From CAMCTV01 sp964420985 (lineage in GTDB: Bacteria; Bacteroidota; Bacteroidia; Flavobacteriales_D; Sanyastnellaceae): a stretch of 64,000 bases of DNA. Below, one piece after another: positions 16,444-25,365 of the stretch (its first letter is position 1; each line of letters opens with the position of its first letter). The notes under the pieces are model-generated. The model was not told where the DNA came from and did not search any database. It was given only the letters and a program-made list of their open reading frames with translations. The stretch spans positions 1 to 64,000 of the forward strand of contig CAYQUT010000003.1 of the NCBI GenBank assembly GCA_964420985.1. Reading direction: 5' to 3'. The position numbers and the translations under genes were made by a program.

Positions 16444-17487
16444 TTAAAGTCTCGGATCCAACACCCTATACAATCTGTTCATCAGAACATCAATGACCAT
16501 AAAAATTAAGGCTATCATGATCACACCTCCCATCAAGATGGGGAGGTCACCTTTCTCAATGGCTTGAAACATTACCTGTCCCATTCCGCGCCAACCAAAT
16601 ACAAACTCCACAAACAAGGCACCTGCCAACAATGAGGCAAACCATCCCGAAATGGCCGTGAGCACAGCATTCAATGAGTTGGGTACTGCGTGTCGCCACA
16701 AGATTCTGGTTTCAGACAATCCCTTGGCCCGAGCCGTGCGGATAAAATCCTGCTGGTAGATGTCCAACAATGTTGATCGCATCAATTGCACCACCACGCC
16801 CAAGGGTCTTATCATTAAGGTCAATACAGGCAATACCATATTGCGCCAAGCCAATTGTTTTCCCTCCCAAGGATCCAGGTCATACATGCTCCCCGTCAAT
16901 GGCAATCCTGTCCAATCTCCCCATTGCACCGCGAGCAACCATGCCAAAATGATGGCCATAAAAAATGACGGCGCTGACATGCCCAAAGAGGAAATCGTGA
17001 GCAATGCCTTATCCAAAATGCTGTTTTCCCACTTGGCTGAAGCGACTCCAAACAAGACTCCCAATATCAATGAAAAAAAAATAGAAACGGTGGCCAACAA
17101 TAACGTGGCTGGCATCACAGACATCAACACTTCCGAAACTTCTTGGTCGTTGATGTAAGAGCGACCCAAGAAAGGCCACTTGATTCCCCAATCAACTACA
17201 CCCAAAGAAACGTGAACTCCAGAAAAATCATCTTGCCAAGCCCAGCGAGAGGCTTCATCCAGGGCATGAAAAGAAATAGGGGACATGCCATTCAGGAACA
17301 ATAAATATTGCTCCGTTAAGGTTAAATCCAAATTCCATTTCCTTCGGGTATTTTCAATGATTTCAGCATTGGTATTTTCTCCTAGAACATTTCGAACCGG
17401 ATCATTACCCGATAAATGAAACAACAAAAAGACGAGAATGGATACCCCGAGAAAAATCGCTAACGATTTGCCCAACGTTTTAATCAT
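16444..17487 (-). CDS. ABC transporter permease, DppB/OppB type
   Basis: 347 aa inner-membrane permease of a dipeptide/oligopeptide (or nickel) ABC importer. There is an N-terminal membrane segment followed by the family motif RNVLGENTNAEIIENTRRKWNLD, then a long periplasmic loop and five more membrane segments. The cytoplasmic EAA-type loop is RTARAKGLSETRILWRHAVPNS. The C-terminus MNRLYRVLDPRL is the usual one, so the protein is complete. No DppC, ATPase or binding protein lies in the window. It overlaps the upstream DUF1599 gene by 8 bases. It is the last gene of its block, facing the island side. Confidence 0.9.
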   Translation of the reverse strand: MIKTLGKSLAIFLGVSILVFLLFHLSGNDPVRNVLGENTNAEIIENTRRKWNLDLTLTEQYLLFLNGMSPISFHALDEASRWAWQDDFSGVHVSLGVVDWGIKWPFLGRSYINDQEVSEVLMSVMPATLLLATVSIFFSLILGVLFGVASAKWENSILDKALLTISSLGMSAPSFFMAIILAWLLAVQWGDWTGLPLTGSMYDLDPWEGKQLAWRNMVLPVLTLMIRPLGVVVQLMRSTLLDIYQQDFIRTARAKGLSETRILWRHAVPNSLNAVLTAISGWFASLLAGALFVEFVFGWRGMGQVMFQAIEKGDLPILMGGVIMIALIFMVIDVLMNRLYRVLDPRL

Positions 17488-18040
17488 GGGCTGCCGTTTG
17501 CTTGGCTTCTTCCATTTGAATCAACGCAAACACCGCATAGTTGAGGATATCTTGGTATCCACTTTCAATGCCCTCACTCACAATGGTCTTTCCTTGGTTG
17601 TCCTCAATTTGTTTGATGCGCAACAACTTCATCAATATCAAATCAGTAAAGGAAGAAACGCGCATGTCTCTCCAAGCTTCCCCGTAATCGTGGTTCTTAT
17701 TCATCATCAATTCCAATGTGGCATTGACCTTGGATTGATAAGCTGTAACCGCTCTATCGACGGGCCAATCAGTATCAGCAGGATCATTGTCCTGCATCTG
17801 AATCAGCGCCATCACTGCATAATTCACAATACCAATGAACTCATCCTGTATACCTTCTCCTACTTTGTTGGTCCCCGTCTCTTCCAATGTTCGGATGCGT
17901 TGTGCTTTGATAAAAATCTGATCGGTTAAACTCTTGGGGCGCAAAATGCGCCATGCTGTTCCATAATCTTTGGTTTTCTTGGTAAAAAGCTCCTTGCAAA
18001 AGGAAATTATCGATTGATATTGTGTAATTGTCTTTTCCAC
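17480..18040 (-). CDS. Duplicated DUF1599 protein
   Basis: 186 aa made of two copies of the DUF1599 domain (about 5-85 and 100-180). Each copy has the pattern CKELFTKKTKDYGTAWRILR / MMNKNHDYGEAWRDMR and then Q/LIFIKAQRIRTLEE and DEFIGIVNYAVMALIQM. DUF1599 has been discussed as a nucleotide-modification-associated domain, mostly in phage contexts. The stand-alone double-domain form is common in Bacteroidota beside folP, as here, where it is divergent from it. The reaction is unknown. Its stop overlaps the permease start. Confidence 0.85.
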   Translation of the reverse strand: MEKTITQYQSIISFCKELFTKKTKDYGTAWRILRPKSLTDQIFIKAQRIRTLEETGTNKVGEGIQDEFIGIVNYAVMALIQMQDNDPADTDWPVDRAVTAYQSKVNATLELMMNKNHDYGEAWRDMRVSSFTDLILMKLLRIKQIEDNQGKTIVSEGIESGYQDILNYAVFALIQMEEAKQTAAHD

Positions 18041-18062
18041 GTCTGATATTTGAGGACTCGTT

Positions 18063-18070
18063 CAAAATTA
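18063..18070 (-). promoter_or_regulatory. Candidate promoter box for the DUF1599-permease pair
   Basis: The minus strand reads TAATTTTG, 22 bases before the ATG at 18040, in the 48-base gap shared with the divergent folP. Confidence 0.4.
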
Positions 18071-18088
18071 ATCGCATTCCCGCATACG

Positions 18089-18919
18089 ATGATAAAAAAA
18101 TTGGAATTTGTTTCCCACGGCACATCCTACTCGTTAGAAGTGCCAGCCATCATGGGCATTGTCAACTGCACCCCTGATTCCTTTTTACCGGAAAGCAGAT
18201 TCAAATTAGACATGCAAAAAACCATTGAAAATTGGATCCATTTGGGTGTTGACATTTTGGATGTCGGAGGGCAGAGTACCAGACCTGGTGCAACCTACAT
18301 CGATGCGGAAACAGAATGGTCAAGAGTTGAGCCGGTGCTGAATTGGATAAAACAAACTTTTCCTTCCCAACTGATTTCCATTGACACCTTTCATCCATCA
18401 GTAGCTTCTCGGGCCCTGAAAATGGGCGTTCACATCATCAACGATGTATCAGCAGGAGATTGGGAAGAAGGGATGTTTTCAGTACTGAATCAATTCCAAG
18501 CTCCTTACATTTTGATGCATGCCCAAGGAAAACCGCAGACCATGCAACTTGCGCCACAATACAATGACATCATTTCGGAGCTCATTGCCTTTTTCAAACA
18601 AAAAATTTCCATTGTCAAACAAGACAATCCTAAAGCTCAAATATGGATCGATCCAGGATTTGGATTCGGTAAAAACTTTGAGCACAATCAATCCATCCTT
18701 CAAAATTTGAGTGAACTTTCCATTCTAAACTGCCCTATTTTAGCAGGACTTTCAAGAAAGAAAATGATACAAACAACATTAGGCTGTTCAGCAGAGGAAG
18801 CGCAAATGGGGAGCACACTTGCTCATCTATTGGCCACCGTGAAAGGGGCCAGTATTATTCGTACGCATGACGTCGCTGAGTGTATCGAATTAAAAAAAAT
18901 ATTCAACACCTTTAATTGA
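18089..18919 (+). CDS. folP: Dihydropteroate synthase
   Basis: 276 aa from the ATG at 18089; an upstream in-frame extension to 18050 is unlikely. It joins p-aminobenzoate and hydroxymethyl-dihydropterin pyrophosphate to make dihydropteroate in the folate pathway. Signature segments are all present: IMGIVNCTPDSF (about 21-32), DVGGQSTRPGA, SIDTFHP, INDVSAGD, WIDPGFGFGKN and the sulfonamide-site GLSRKKM; the C-terminal RTHDV is also there. It opens the plus-strand block and is followed six bases later by the peptidase gene. Confidence 0.95.
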   Translation: MIKKLEFVSHGTSYSLEVPAIMGIVNCTPDSFLPESRFKLDMQKTIENWIHLGVDILDVGGQSTRPGATYIDAETEWSRVEPVLNWIKQTFPSQLISIDTFHPSVASRALKMGVHIINDVSAGDWEEGMFSVLNQFQAPYILMHAQGKPQTMQLAPQYNDIISELIAFFKQKISIVKQDNPKAQIWIDPGFGFGKNFEHNQSILQNLSELSILNCPILAGLSRKKMIQTTLGCSAEEAQMGSTLAHLLATVKGASIIRTHDVAECIELKKIFNTFN

Positions 18920-18924
18920 TAACA

Positions 18925-21078
18925 ATGAAAAAACAATTTGGACTATTCCTTTTAGCCCTGGCTGTGCAGTTGGGCGTGGCGCAGGAGAAGCTGACATTAG
19001 AAGAAGCTGTTAGACAACAATTCGGAAAGTTTTATCCGGAGCATTTACAGGAGTTGAATTGGATCAACGGCACGGACAACTATGCCTTTACCAAAAATGA
19101 TACGCTTTGGAAAGGGAATGCGCTTAAACCTGAGTTGGCTTTGCCCTTGTTTTCAAAAACAGATTTATCGAAATGGTCTGGATACACCCTAGCCAATATG
19201 CCGCATATGGAGTGGATCAATGAATTTGAATTCTGGTACGAGGCCGATGGCAAATACTTTAGTGGCTCAATTCAAAATAAAAAAGTAAAGCAGACCAATC
19301 AATTGCCTGATGGTGCTGAGAATGCCAGCTATCATCCTAAAAATGGACACTTGGCCTACACCATTGGCAATAATCTTTTTGTCAAAACCAATCAGGTGTA
19401 TGCTGTCACTGCTGATCCTGAATTCATTGTGCACGGACAAAGTATTTCACGCAATGAATACGGAATAGAAAAAGGAATATTCTGGTCCCCCGATGGAAAC
19501 TTTGTTGCTTTTTATAGCAAAGACGAATCTGATGTAGCGGATTATCCATTGACCAATTACAAAACAATGCCCGCCACCGTCAACATGATCAAATATCCTA
19601 TGGCTGGGGGCAAAAGTGAAAAGGTATCCTTGAGTATTTTCCCGATCAAAAACGTTGGTGTCAAAGATCCCGGAACAGGATACATGACGCTAGAGATTAC
19701 AGATGAGCAAGGAAAGAAAAGTGATCAATTTTACATTACCAATGTGGGATGGACACCCAATAGTGAATCTTTGCTTTTGGCGTGGATGAATCGTTCTACA
19801 GACAAAATGAAATTGATGCATTATAGCAGCAAGGATGGAAAATACTTGGGTGAAATATTTCAAGAAACAGACTCCAAATGGGTCGAACCAGACCAAGCGC
19901 CCATGTTTATTCCCGGCAAGAGAGATGAGTTTTTGTGGAGATCCTACCGCGGAGAGTGCCATGAATATTTTCATTTCAATTTAAAAGGAGAGATTCTTGG
20001 GAAGGTAGATGGCTGGGAACAAGAAAAAATCAAAGGCTTTGACAACAGTGGGAAATGGATGCTGGTTGAAGGAAGATCAAAGGACGGATTGAACACCACC
20101 GCCTACCTATATAACACTCAAGATAAAAAAACTTCCCCCATTTCACTAGCTCCTGGCATGCATGACCTATCCATCTCCGCCGATGGAAAACAGATATTGG
20201 ACACCTACAACCATTTGAACACCCCCAATAAAAGCGTTGTATTGAACAACAACGGAACCATTAAAAAAGAACTTTTAACGTCTTCCGATAAATTGAAAGA
20301 CAAGAAGATTGGCATCACTGAAATTGGCAGCATTAAAGGTCATGACGGAACGATGCTCAATTATCGACTGATCAAACCGACGACATTCGATCCCAAGAAA
20401 AAATACCCGGTGCTGGTTTATGTGTACAATGGGCCGCATGTGCAATTGATCAACAACGGATACTTGGGAGGTGCTTCATTGTGGATGAACTATTTTGCAG
20501 AAAAAGATTATTTGGTATTCACCCTAGATGGAAGAGGAAGCTCCAGTAGAGGTAAGCAATTTGAACAGGCCATTCACAGACAATTGGGAACAGCAGAAAT
20601 GGAAGATCAGATGGCGGGTGTCGAATGGCTGCGCAGTCAATCCTTTGTGGATGAAAGCAAAATGGCCATCCATGGTTGGAGCTTTGGAGGATTCATGACC
20701 ACATCAATGATGCTCCGACAGCCTGGAGTTTTTAAATGTGGTGTAGCAGGTGGACCTGTCTTGGATTGGAACTTGTACGAAGTGATGTATACCGAACGAT
20801 ACATGGATACACCAACAGAAAACCCTGAAGGATACAAAGCCAATAACATGAGCGAGTACGTGAAAAATTTATCCGGTCCACTCCTCATGATCCATGGAAC
20901 AGACGATAACGTCGTTGTCATGCAACACAACATGCGATTCCTCAGCACTTGCATAACCAACCTTATTCCTATAGACTTTTTCGCTTACCCAGGCCACGAG
21001 CACAATGTAAGAGGAAAAGACCGCGTGCATTTGATGCATAAGGTATTGGATTATGTAGAACATGAATTACATCACTAA
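18925..21078 (+). CDS. Secreted dipeptidyl-peptidase IV family serine peptidase (S9B)
   Basis: 717 aa from the ATG at 18925 (the frame also opens at a TTG at 18916). A signal peptide (MKKQFGLFLLALAVQLGVAQ) predicts periplasmic location. The N-terminal part is the eight-bladed propeller domain of DPP IV, including the substrate-positioning EFWYEADG and YGIEKGIFWSPDG regions. The C-terminal alpha/beta-hydrolase domain holds the triad: Ser586 in GWSFGG, Asp660 in GTDDNV and a His in GHEHNV (about 691-693). It should release N-terminal X-Pro or X-Ala dipeptides from peptides, in line with a protein-degrading lifestyle. Confidence 0.92.
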   Translation: MKKQFGLFLLALAVQLGVAQEKLTLEEAVRQQFGKFYPEHLQELNWINGTDNYAFTKNDTLWKGNALKPELALPLFSKTDLSKWSGYTLANMPHMEWINEFEFWYEADGKYFSGSIQNKKVKQTNQLPDGAENASYHPKNGHLAYTIGNNLFVKTNQVYAVTADPEFIVHGQSISRNEYGIEKGIFWSPDGNFVAFYSKDESDVADYPLTNYKTMPATVNMIKYPMAGGKSEKVSLSIFPIKNVGVKDPGTGYMTLEITDEQGKKSDQFYITNVGWTPNSESLLLAWMNRSTDKMKLMHYSSKDGKYLGEIFQETDSKWVEPDQAPMFIPGKRDEFLWRSYRGECHEYFHFNLKGEILGKVDGWEQEKIKGFDNSGKWMLVEGRSKDGLNTTAYLYNTQDKKTSPISLAPGMHDLSISADGKQILDTYNHLNTPNKSVVLNNNGTIKKELLTSSDKLKDKKIGITEIGSIKGHDGTMLNYRLIKPTTFDPKKKYPVLVYVYNGPHVQLINNGYLGGASLWMNYFAEKDYLVFTLDGRGSSSRGKQFEQAIHRQLGTAEMEDQMAGVEWLRSQSFVDESKMAIHGWSFGGFMTTSMMLRQPGVFKCGVAGGPVLDWNLYEVMYTERYMDTPTENPEGYKANNMSEYVKNLSGPLLMIHGTDDNVVVMQHNMRFLSTCITNLIPIDFFAYPGHEHNVRGKDRVHLMHKVLDYVEHELHH

Positions 21079-21086
21079 CCTATCCT

Positions 21087-21094
21087 TATCTTTG
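21087..21094 (+). promoter_or_regulatory. TAnnTTTG box four bases before gcvT
   Basis: TATCTTTG is followed by CCTT and then the ATG at 21099. It lies in the 20-base gap after the peptidase, so gcvT can have its own leaderless transcript. There is no room for a glycine riboswitch. Confidence 0.55.
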
Positions 21095-21098
21095 CCTT

Positions 21099-22199
21099 AT
21101 GTCAGAAATTTTAAAGAATACAGCACTTACAAAAGTGCATGAGTCCTTGGGAGCGAAAATGGTTCCGTTTGCAGGATACAACATGCCCGTTCAATATAAA
21201 GGTTTGATTGAAGAGCACCATTGCGTGAGAAAGGCATTGGGTGTTTTTGATGTGAGCCACATGGGAGAATTTTGGGTGAAAGGTCCAAAAGCCTTGGACT
21301 TGATACAAAAAGTCACCTCCAATGATGCCTCCAAATTATTTGATGGAAAAGTGCAATACAGCTGCCTGCCCAATCAAGAGGGAGGAATCGTTGATGACCT
21401 ATTGGTATACCGATTTGGTGAAGAAGAATATTTCTTGGTTGTCAATGCCTCAAACATCGACAAAGATTGGAATTGGATTCAACAATTCAATCAGGAGATT
21501 GGTGCAGAAATGAGCAATGTATCTGACGATTACTCTTTGTTGGCCATTCAAGGTCCTTTGGCATTGAAAGCCATGCAAAAATTGACCAACATGAATGTTG
21601 TTGACATGGAATATTACACCGTACAGCGCGGAACTTTTGCAGGAAAAAATAACGTCATCTTTGCCACCACTGGTTACACAGGTGCTGGAGGTTGTGAAAT
21701 TTATTTCAAGAATGAAGATGCTCATGACATCTGGAATGCAGTGATGGATGCTGGTGCTGAATTCGGCATTCAACCCATTGGATTGGGAGCACGTGATACA
21801 TTGAGATTGGAGATGGGATTCTGTTTATATGGCAATGATATTGATGATACCACATCGCCCATTGAGGCAGGATTAGGTTGGATTACCAAATTCACCAAAG
21901 ACTTCACCAACTCAGAAGCATTGAAATTGCAAAAGTCCAATGGCGTTAGTAAAAAATTGGTAGCCTTTGAAATGATTGATAAAGGCATTCCGCGTCATGG
22001 ATATGAAATTGCACAAGCCGATGGAAGTGTTGTTGGTGTTGTAACCAGCGGTACCCAATCGCCGAGTTTGGGCAAAGCCATTGGAATGGGATATGTCCCC
22101 ACTTCCATGAGTGCCGTGGGTTCTGAAATTTATTTATTGATCAGAGGAAAGCAATTAAAAGCCCAAGTAGTTTCATTGCCTTTTTACAAACAATCCTAG
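21099..22199 (+). CDS. gcvT: Glycine cleavage system T protein (aminomethyltransferase)
   Basis: 366 aa, usual length. It transfers the methylene group from aminomethyl-lipoyl H protein to tetrahydrofolate, releasing ammonia. The family start (VHESLGAKMVPFAGYNMPVQY), DVSHMGE, YTGAGGCEIY, IGLGARDTLRLEMGF and CLYGNDID are intact, including the catalytic Asp region in the N-terminal domain. The neighbours are a folate gene (folP) and comB; gcvH and gcvP are not in the window. Confidence 0.96.
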   Translation: MSEILKNTALTKVHESLGAKMVPFAGYNMPVQYKGLIEEHHCVRKALGVFDVSHMGEFWVKGPKALDLIQKVTSNDASKLFDGKVQYSCLPNQEGGIVDDLLVYRFGEEEYFLVVNASNIDKDWNWIQQFNQEIGAEMSNVSDDYSLLAIQGPLALKAMQKLTNMNVVDMEYYTVQRGTFAGKNNVIFATTGYTGAGGCEIYFKNEDAHDIWNAVMDAGAEFGIQPIGLGARDTLRLEMGFCLYGNDIDDTTSPIEAGLGWITKFTKDFTNSEALKLQKSNGVSKKLVAFEMIDKGIPRHGYEIAQADGSVVGVVTSGTQSPSLGKAIGMGYVPTSMSAVGSEIYLLIRGKQLKAQVVSLPFYKQS

Positions 22200-22203
22200 T
22201 GTC

Positions 22204-22935
22204 GTGATTCAAGTTGAACGCAAGCTCGTAGAAGTATGCTACACCCCAGGGCAATACGCCTTGTACAAGGGTGATTTCGACATTGTTGTCGTTATCGACG
22301 TATTGCGTGCAACCAGTGCAATGACCACTGCCTTGCATTACGGAGTAGAAAAAATCATTCCTGTGGCCACTTTAGAAGAAGCCATCGATTACAAAGCCAA
22401 AGGCTACATTGTTGGTGCAGAGAGGGATGGACAAGTAGTGGATGGTTTTGATTTTGGCAATTCGCCCTACGTCTATATTGACAATGATATGCGCGGCAAA
22501 ACAGTGGTGCTCACTACAACCAATGGAACCAAAGCCATTGACATTGCTAAAAATGACGCCACCGTTGTTATTGGTTGTTTGAACAATCTGCAGCATCTTT
22601 GTGATTGGCTTATAAAACAACACAAGAACACCCTCATTTTGGCATCGGGGTGGAAAGATAAAGTGAATTTGGAGGACACCATTTGCGGTGGAGCCATTGC
22701 GGATATTCTCATTGAATCCAGAAAATTCAGGGCCAATGAAGACAGCACTGTAGCGGCCAAATTCATTTATAAAAGTGCCAAAGAGCATCTGTGGAGCTTT
22801 CTCAGAGCCTCTTCGCACCGCAGAAGACTTATTCATTTAAAGATTCAGAAAGATGTCAAGTATTGCTTGACATCGAACACCGTTCCTTGCATCCCCATCC
22901 TCAGGAACGGAGCGCTTGTAAAACTTGAAGAATAG
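22204..22935 (+). CDS. comB: 2-phosphosulfolactate phosphatase family protein (ComB)
   Basis: 243 aa, GTG start at 22204, four bases after gcvT. The family hydrolyses 2-phospho-3-sulfolactate to sulfolactate, a step of coenzyme M synthesis in methanogens. Characteristic segments are VVVIDVLRATSAMTTALHYG (about 30-49), VVGAERDGQVVDGFDFGNSP, TTTNGTKA and LASGWKDKVNLEDTICGGA. Flavobacteria do not make coenzyme M, so the product may feed sulfonate metabolism such as sulfonolipids; that is inference. Its 3' end overlaps the next gene. Confidence 0.88.
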   Translation: MIQVERKLVEVCYTPGQYALYKGDFDIVVVIDVLRATSAMTTALHYGVEKIIPVATLEEAIDYKAKGYIVGAERDGQVVDGFDFGNSPYVYIDNDMRGKTVVLTTTNGTKAIDIAKNDATVVIGCLNNLQHLCDWLIKQHKNTLILASGWKDKVNLEDTICGGAIADILIESRKFRANEDSTVAAKFIYKSAKEHLWSFLRASSHRRRLIHLKIQKDVKYCLTSNTVPCIPILRNGALVKLEE

Positions 22936-23887
22936 ATTTTTATGGCTGTTTTGGGTGTTGATGGTATCGTCAGCACCCAAAGCTTCATGTCCTGATCACG
23001 CCACTGAATGGGGATTTTTTGGGCACAAAAAAATAAACGAGCTTGCTGTCTTTTGTCTTCCCTCTCCCCTATTTGAATTCTACAAAGAAAACCAGGCCTA
23101 TTTGATTGAACACAGCGTTGATCCCGATCGTCGAAGACACAGTGTCAAGGGAGAGGCGGAAAAACATTTCATTGATTTGGACCACTATTACTTTAATGGG
23201 AAGTTGCCCGTCATGCCGACAACATGGAGCAAAGCCATTTGTCAGTTTGAAGAGGACAGTTTGCTGGAAAACGGCATCGTCCCTTGGCACATTCAAAAGC
23301 AATTGCACCAACTTACAGAGGCCTTTGTTACAAAAAACAAAATGCGTGTTCTGCAAATCAGCGCTGAATTGGGGCATTACATCGGTGATGCCCATGTTCC
23401 TTTGCACACCACCAGCAATTACAACGGACAAAAAACCAACCAATATGGCATTCACGGTTTATGGGAATCTCGCATTCCTGAGCAATTGTTTGATGAATAC
23501 CGATTTGCCTACCACACCGCGGAAATAGAAAATCATCCTGATCAGCGCATCTGGTCTATCATCTACCAAAGTCATTCCGCATTGGACAGTGTGTTTGAAT
23601 TTGAACGCTTGGTTCAAAAAGAACTTGGGGAGAAGAAAATGGAAGTCGACTATCGAAATGGAGCCATTGTCTATCAATACAGTGATGCCTTTACTCTGGC
23701 TTATTCGAAAAAACTACAACATCAAGTGGATCGACGAATGAGAAGTGCCATTGCCTGTATCGCAGACTTCTGGCTGACAGCCTGGGTCAATGCCGGACAG
23801 CCTGACTTGATAAATTGGAGCCAATCCATTCATTTAAAAAAAGAGAAGGAAGAACGACCTCAAGGAACCGTAAGATCACATGAATAA
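22925..23887 (+). CDS. Zinc-dependent phospholipase C / S1-P1 nuclease-like exported protein
   Basis: 320 aa. The TTG at 22925 is preferred because it gives a full signal peptide (MKNRFLWLFWVLMVSSAPKA); the first in-frame ATG (22961) would cut it off. The start overlaps comB by 11 bases. Zinc-ligand positions are visible: the WGFFGHKKIN histidine near the mature N-terminus, HSVDPDRR, HFIDLDHYY, ELGHYIGDAHVPLHTTSNY (the HxxxDxH core) and GIHGLWES. This pattern fits the zinc-dependent phospholipase C family that also includes S1-P1 nucleases. The substrate, phospholipid or nucleic acid, cannot be decided from sequence. Confidence 0.82.
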   Translation: MKNRFLWLFWVLMVSSAPKASCPDHATEWGFFGHKKINELAVFCLPSPLFEFYKENQAYLIEHSVDPDRRRHSVKGEAEKHFIDLDHYYFNGKLPVMPTTWSKAICQFEEDSLLENGIVPWHIQKQLHQLTEAFVTKNKMRVLQISAELGHYIGDAHVPLHTTSNYNGQKTNQYGIHGLWESRIPEQLFDEYRFAYHTAEIENHPDQRIWSIIYQSHSALDSVFEFERLVQKELGEKKMEVDYRNGAIVYQYSDAFTLAYSKKLQHQVDRRMRSAIACIADFWLTAWVNAGQPDLINWSQSIHLKKEKEERPQGTVRSHE

Positions 23888-23889
23888 AA

Positions 23890-25365
23890 TCAATCGTTTG
23901 AAATAAACACCCGCTTTACAACACGTGTATCATCCACCAACCATTGCAAAAAAATCACTTGCTGCATTTTTGCCAATTGGACACTTTTGGGGGATAGGAA
24001 ATGATGGTTTAATTTTCTTCCCGTCGCATCATAGGCCCCCAACCATTTCGCATCTCCTTCCCAATTTATCGCACCATTGCTGATGGAATAATCAAAATTA
24101 GAAGGATTGATTTCTAACTCGCCGACAGTAAAACAAGGAACAATGGTGTTTTCAATCTGAAAAGTACTGGGTTGTATGAAAAGACAACCATTCCCTCTAA
24201 CCAACCAAGCCTGTTGTGACATCCCTTGAGAGTGGCTATTGTCTAAACCAACAGAGTGAAGATGGTTGTTTTTATCAAACACCACGTCATTCATTTTGCA
24301 CAACAGATCACCGCCGATGAATCCATTCCCCATCCATTGATCATTGGTATCAAAATAATTGTAAAAACCTCCTCCCATGCCAAATCCAAATTCGAAAGAC
24401 CAACCCACCGCGCAATAAACAAGGCTATCTTGTGAAAATCCCACACCATGAAACATGGTCTCTCTTTGATAATTGGGGTAATTAGAAATGGACCACATGC
24501 CAGCACCGGATTGCCATTTCATCAATTGCGGTCTAAACTGATTGTTGTGATAAAAGCCCCCCACCATTACCAATGCATCCTCTTTTACAATGGCATCGTG
24601 CATAAGGACAGAATCGCCATTGATAACATTAACAGTATCCCATTGAAATGACCACTGATTGTCCAATTCAAAAGTCCTTGTCAATGGAATAGAATCCTCA
24701 TTCCAATAACTCGCAAAGCCAACCCAACCTTCGTTCCCTTGATGAGTGATAAAAGAAGATTCTAGATTTGGCGTGTTGATGCTAAGATTCATTCGATCTT
24801 CTACATTGTAGACGCCCATCCCTCCGGTGCTCATTACTTTCCACAATGCTAAGTCCCAATGGCCATTGCTATTGAGTGTGCGACCAGATATAGAAATGAT
24901 TCCATCTTGCGATGCGGCAAACCGTTGAGCGAATTGCCACCCTTCCTCTTCAAAAATCTTAGACTCTAATAATTGCCCATTGGGATCCACGACATACAAA
25001 ACTGCATCATAGCCCTGCGCACTAAAACTTGACGTTGTTCCCAACAACAACAAATGACCATTGGGCAAAAACATCAAATCCACACCCAAGTCTACCCCAT
25101 TACCACCAAAACTAAAACTTCCCAAACACTGATGCGTTGAGTCCAAATGGAGAAGGTAAATATCTTGACCATACCCAACTGTGCTCGAGGTAGTTCCAAT
25201 GCACCACAATGAGTTGTCTTCAGCGACAACCATTCGCTCTAAAACCTCATCTCCACCATATCCCATTCTATCCCACCACAAAGTGTCAATCACCACAGAT
25301 GATGATTGCGAGCTTCCCATGAAATGGAGCAGGACACCAATAGAAATGAGAACGCATTTAGGCAT
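23890..25365 (-). CDS. Secreted protein with propeller-like repeats and a divergent T9SS sorting domain
   Basis: 491 aa from the ATG at 25365, which overlaps the kdsA stop by eight bases (ATGCCTAA). The frame is open to 25395. The signal peptide (PKCVLISIGVLLHFMGSSQS) precedes a body of repeated segments such as LHLDSTHQCLGSFSFGGNGVD and VVDPNGQLLES, like the delta-60/propeller-type repeats of bacterial surface proteins. The last 70 residues, with YDATGRKLNHH and ending RVVKRVFISND, look like a degenerate type A T9SS domain. Its stop is two bases from the convergent phospholipase-like gene. Confidence 0.75.
   Translation of the reverse strand: MPKCVLISIGVLLHFMGSSQSSSVVIDTLWWDRMGYGGDEVLERMVVAEDNSLWCIGTTSSTVGYGQDIYLLHLDSTHQCLGSFSFGGNGVDLGVDLMFLPNGHLLLLGTTSSFSAQGYDAVLYVVDPNGQLLESKIFEEEGWQFAQRFAASQDGIISISGRTLNSNGHWDLALWKVMSTGGMGVYNVEDRMNLSINTPNLESSFITHQGNEGWVGFASYWNEDSIPLTRTFELDNQWSFQWDTVNVINGDSVLMHDAIVKEDALVMVGGFYHNNQFRPQLMKWQSGAGMWSISNYPNYQRETMFHGVGFSQDSLVYCAVGWSFEFGFGMGGGFYNYFDTNDQWMGNGFIGGDLLCKMNDVVFDKNNHLHSVGLDNSHSQGMSQQAWLVRGNGCLFIQPSTFQIENTIVPCFTVGELEINPSNFDYSISNGAINWEGDAKWLGAYDATGRKLNHHFLSPKSVQLAKMQQVIFLQWLVDDTRVVKRVFISND

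Noticed and set aside
21079..21098. Possible glycine riboswitch upstream of gcvT
   Set aside because: Only 20 bases separate the peptidase stop from gcvT, and these hold the promoter box; there is no room for an aptamer.
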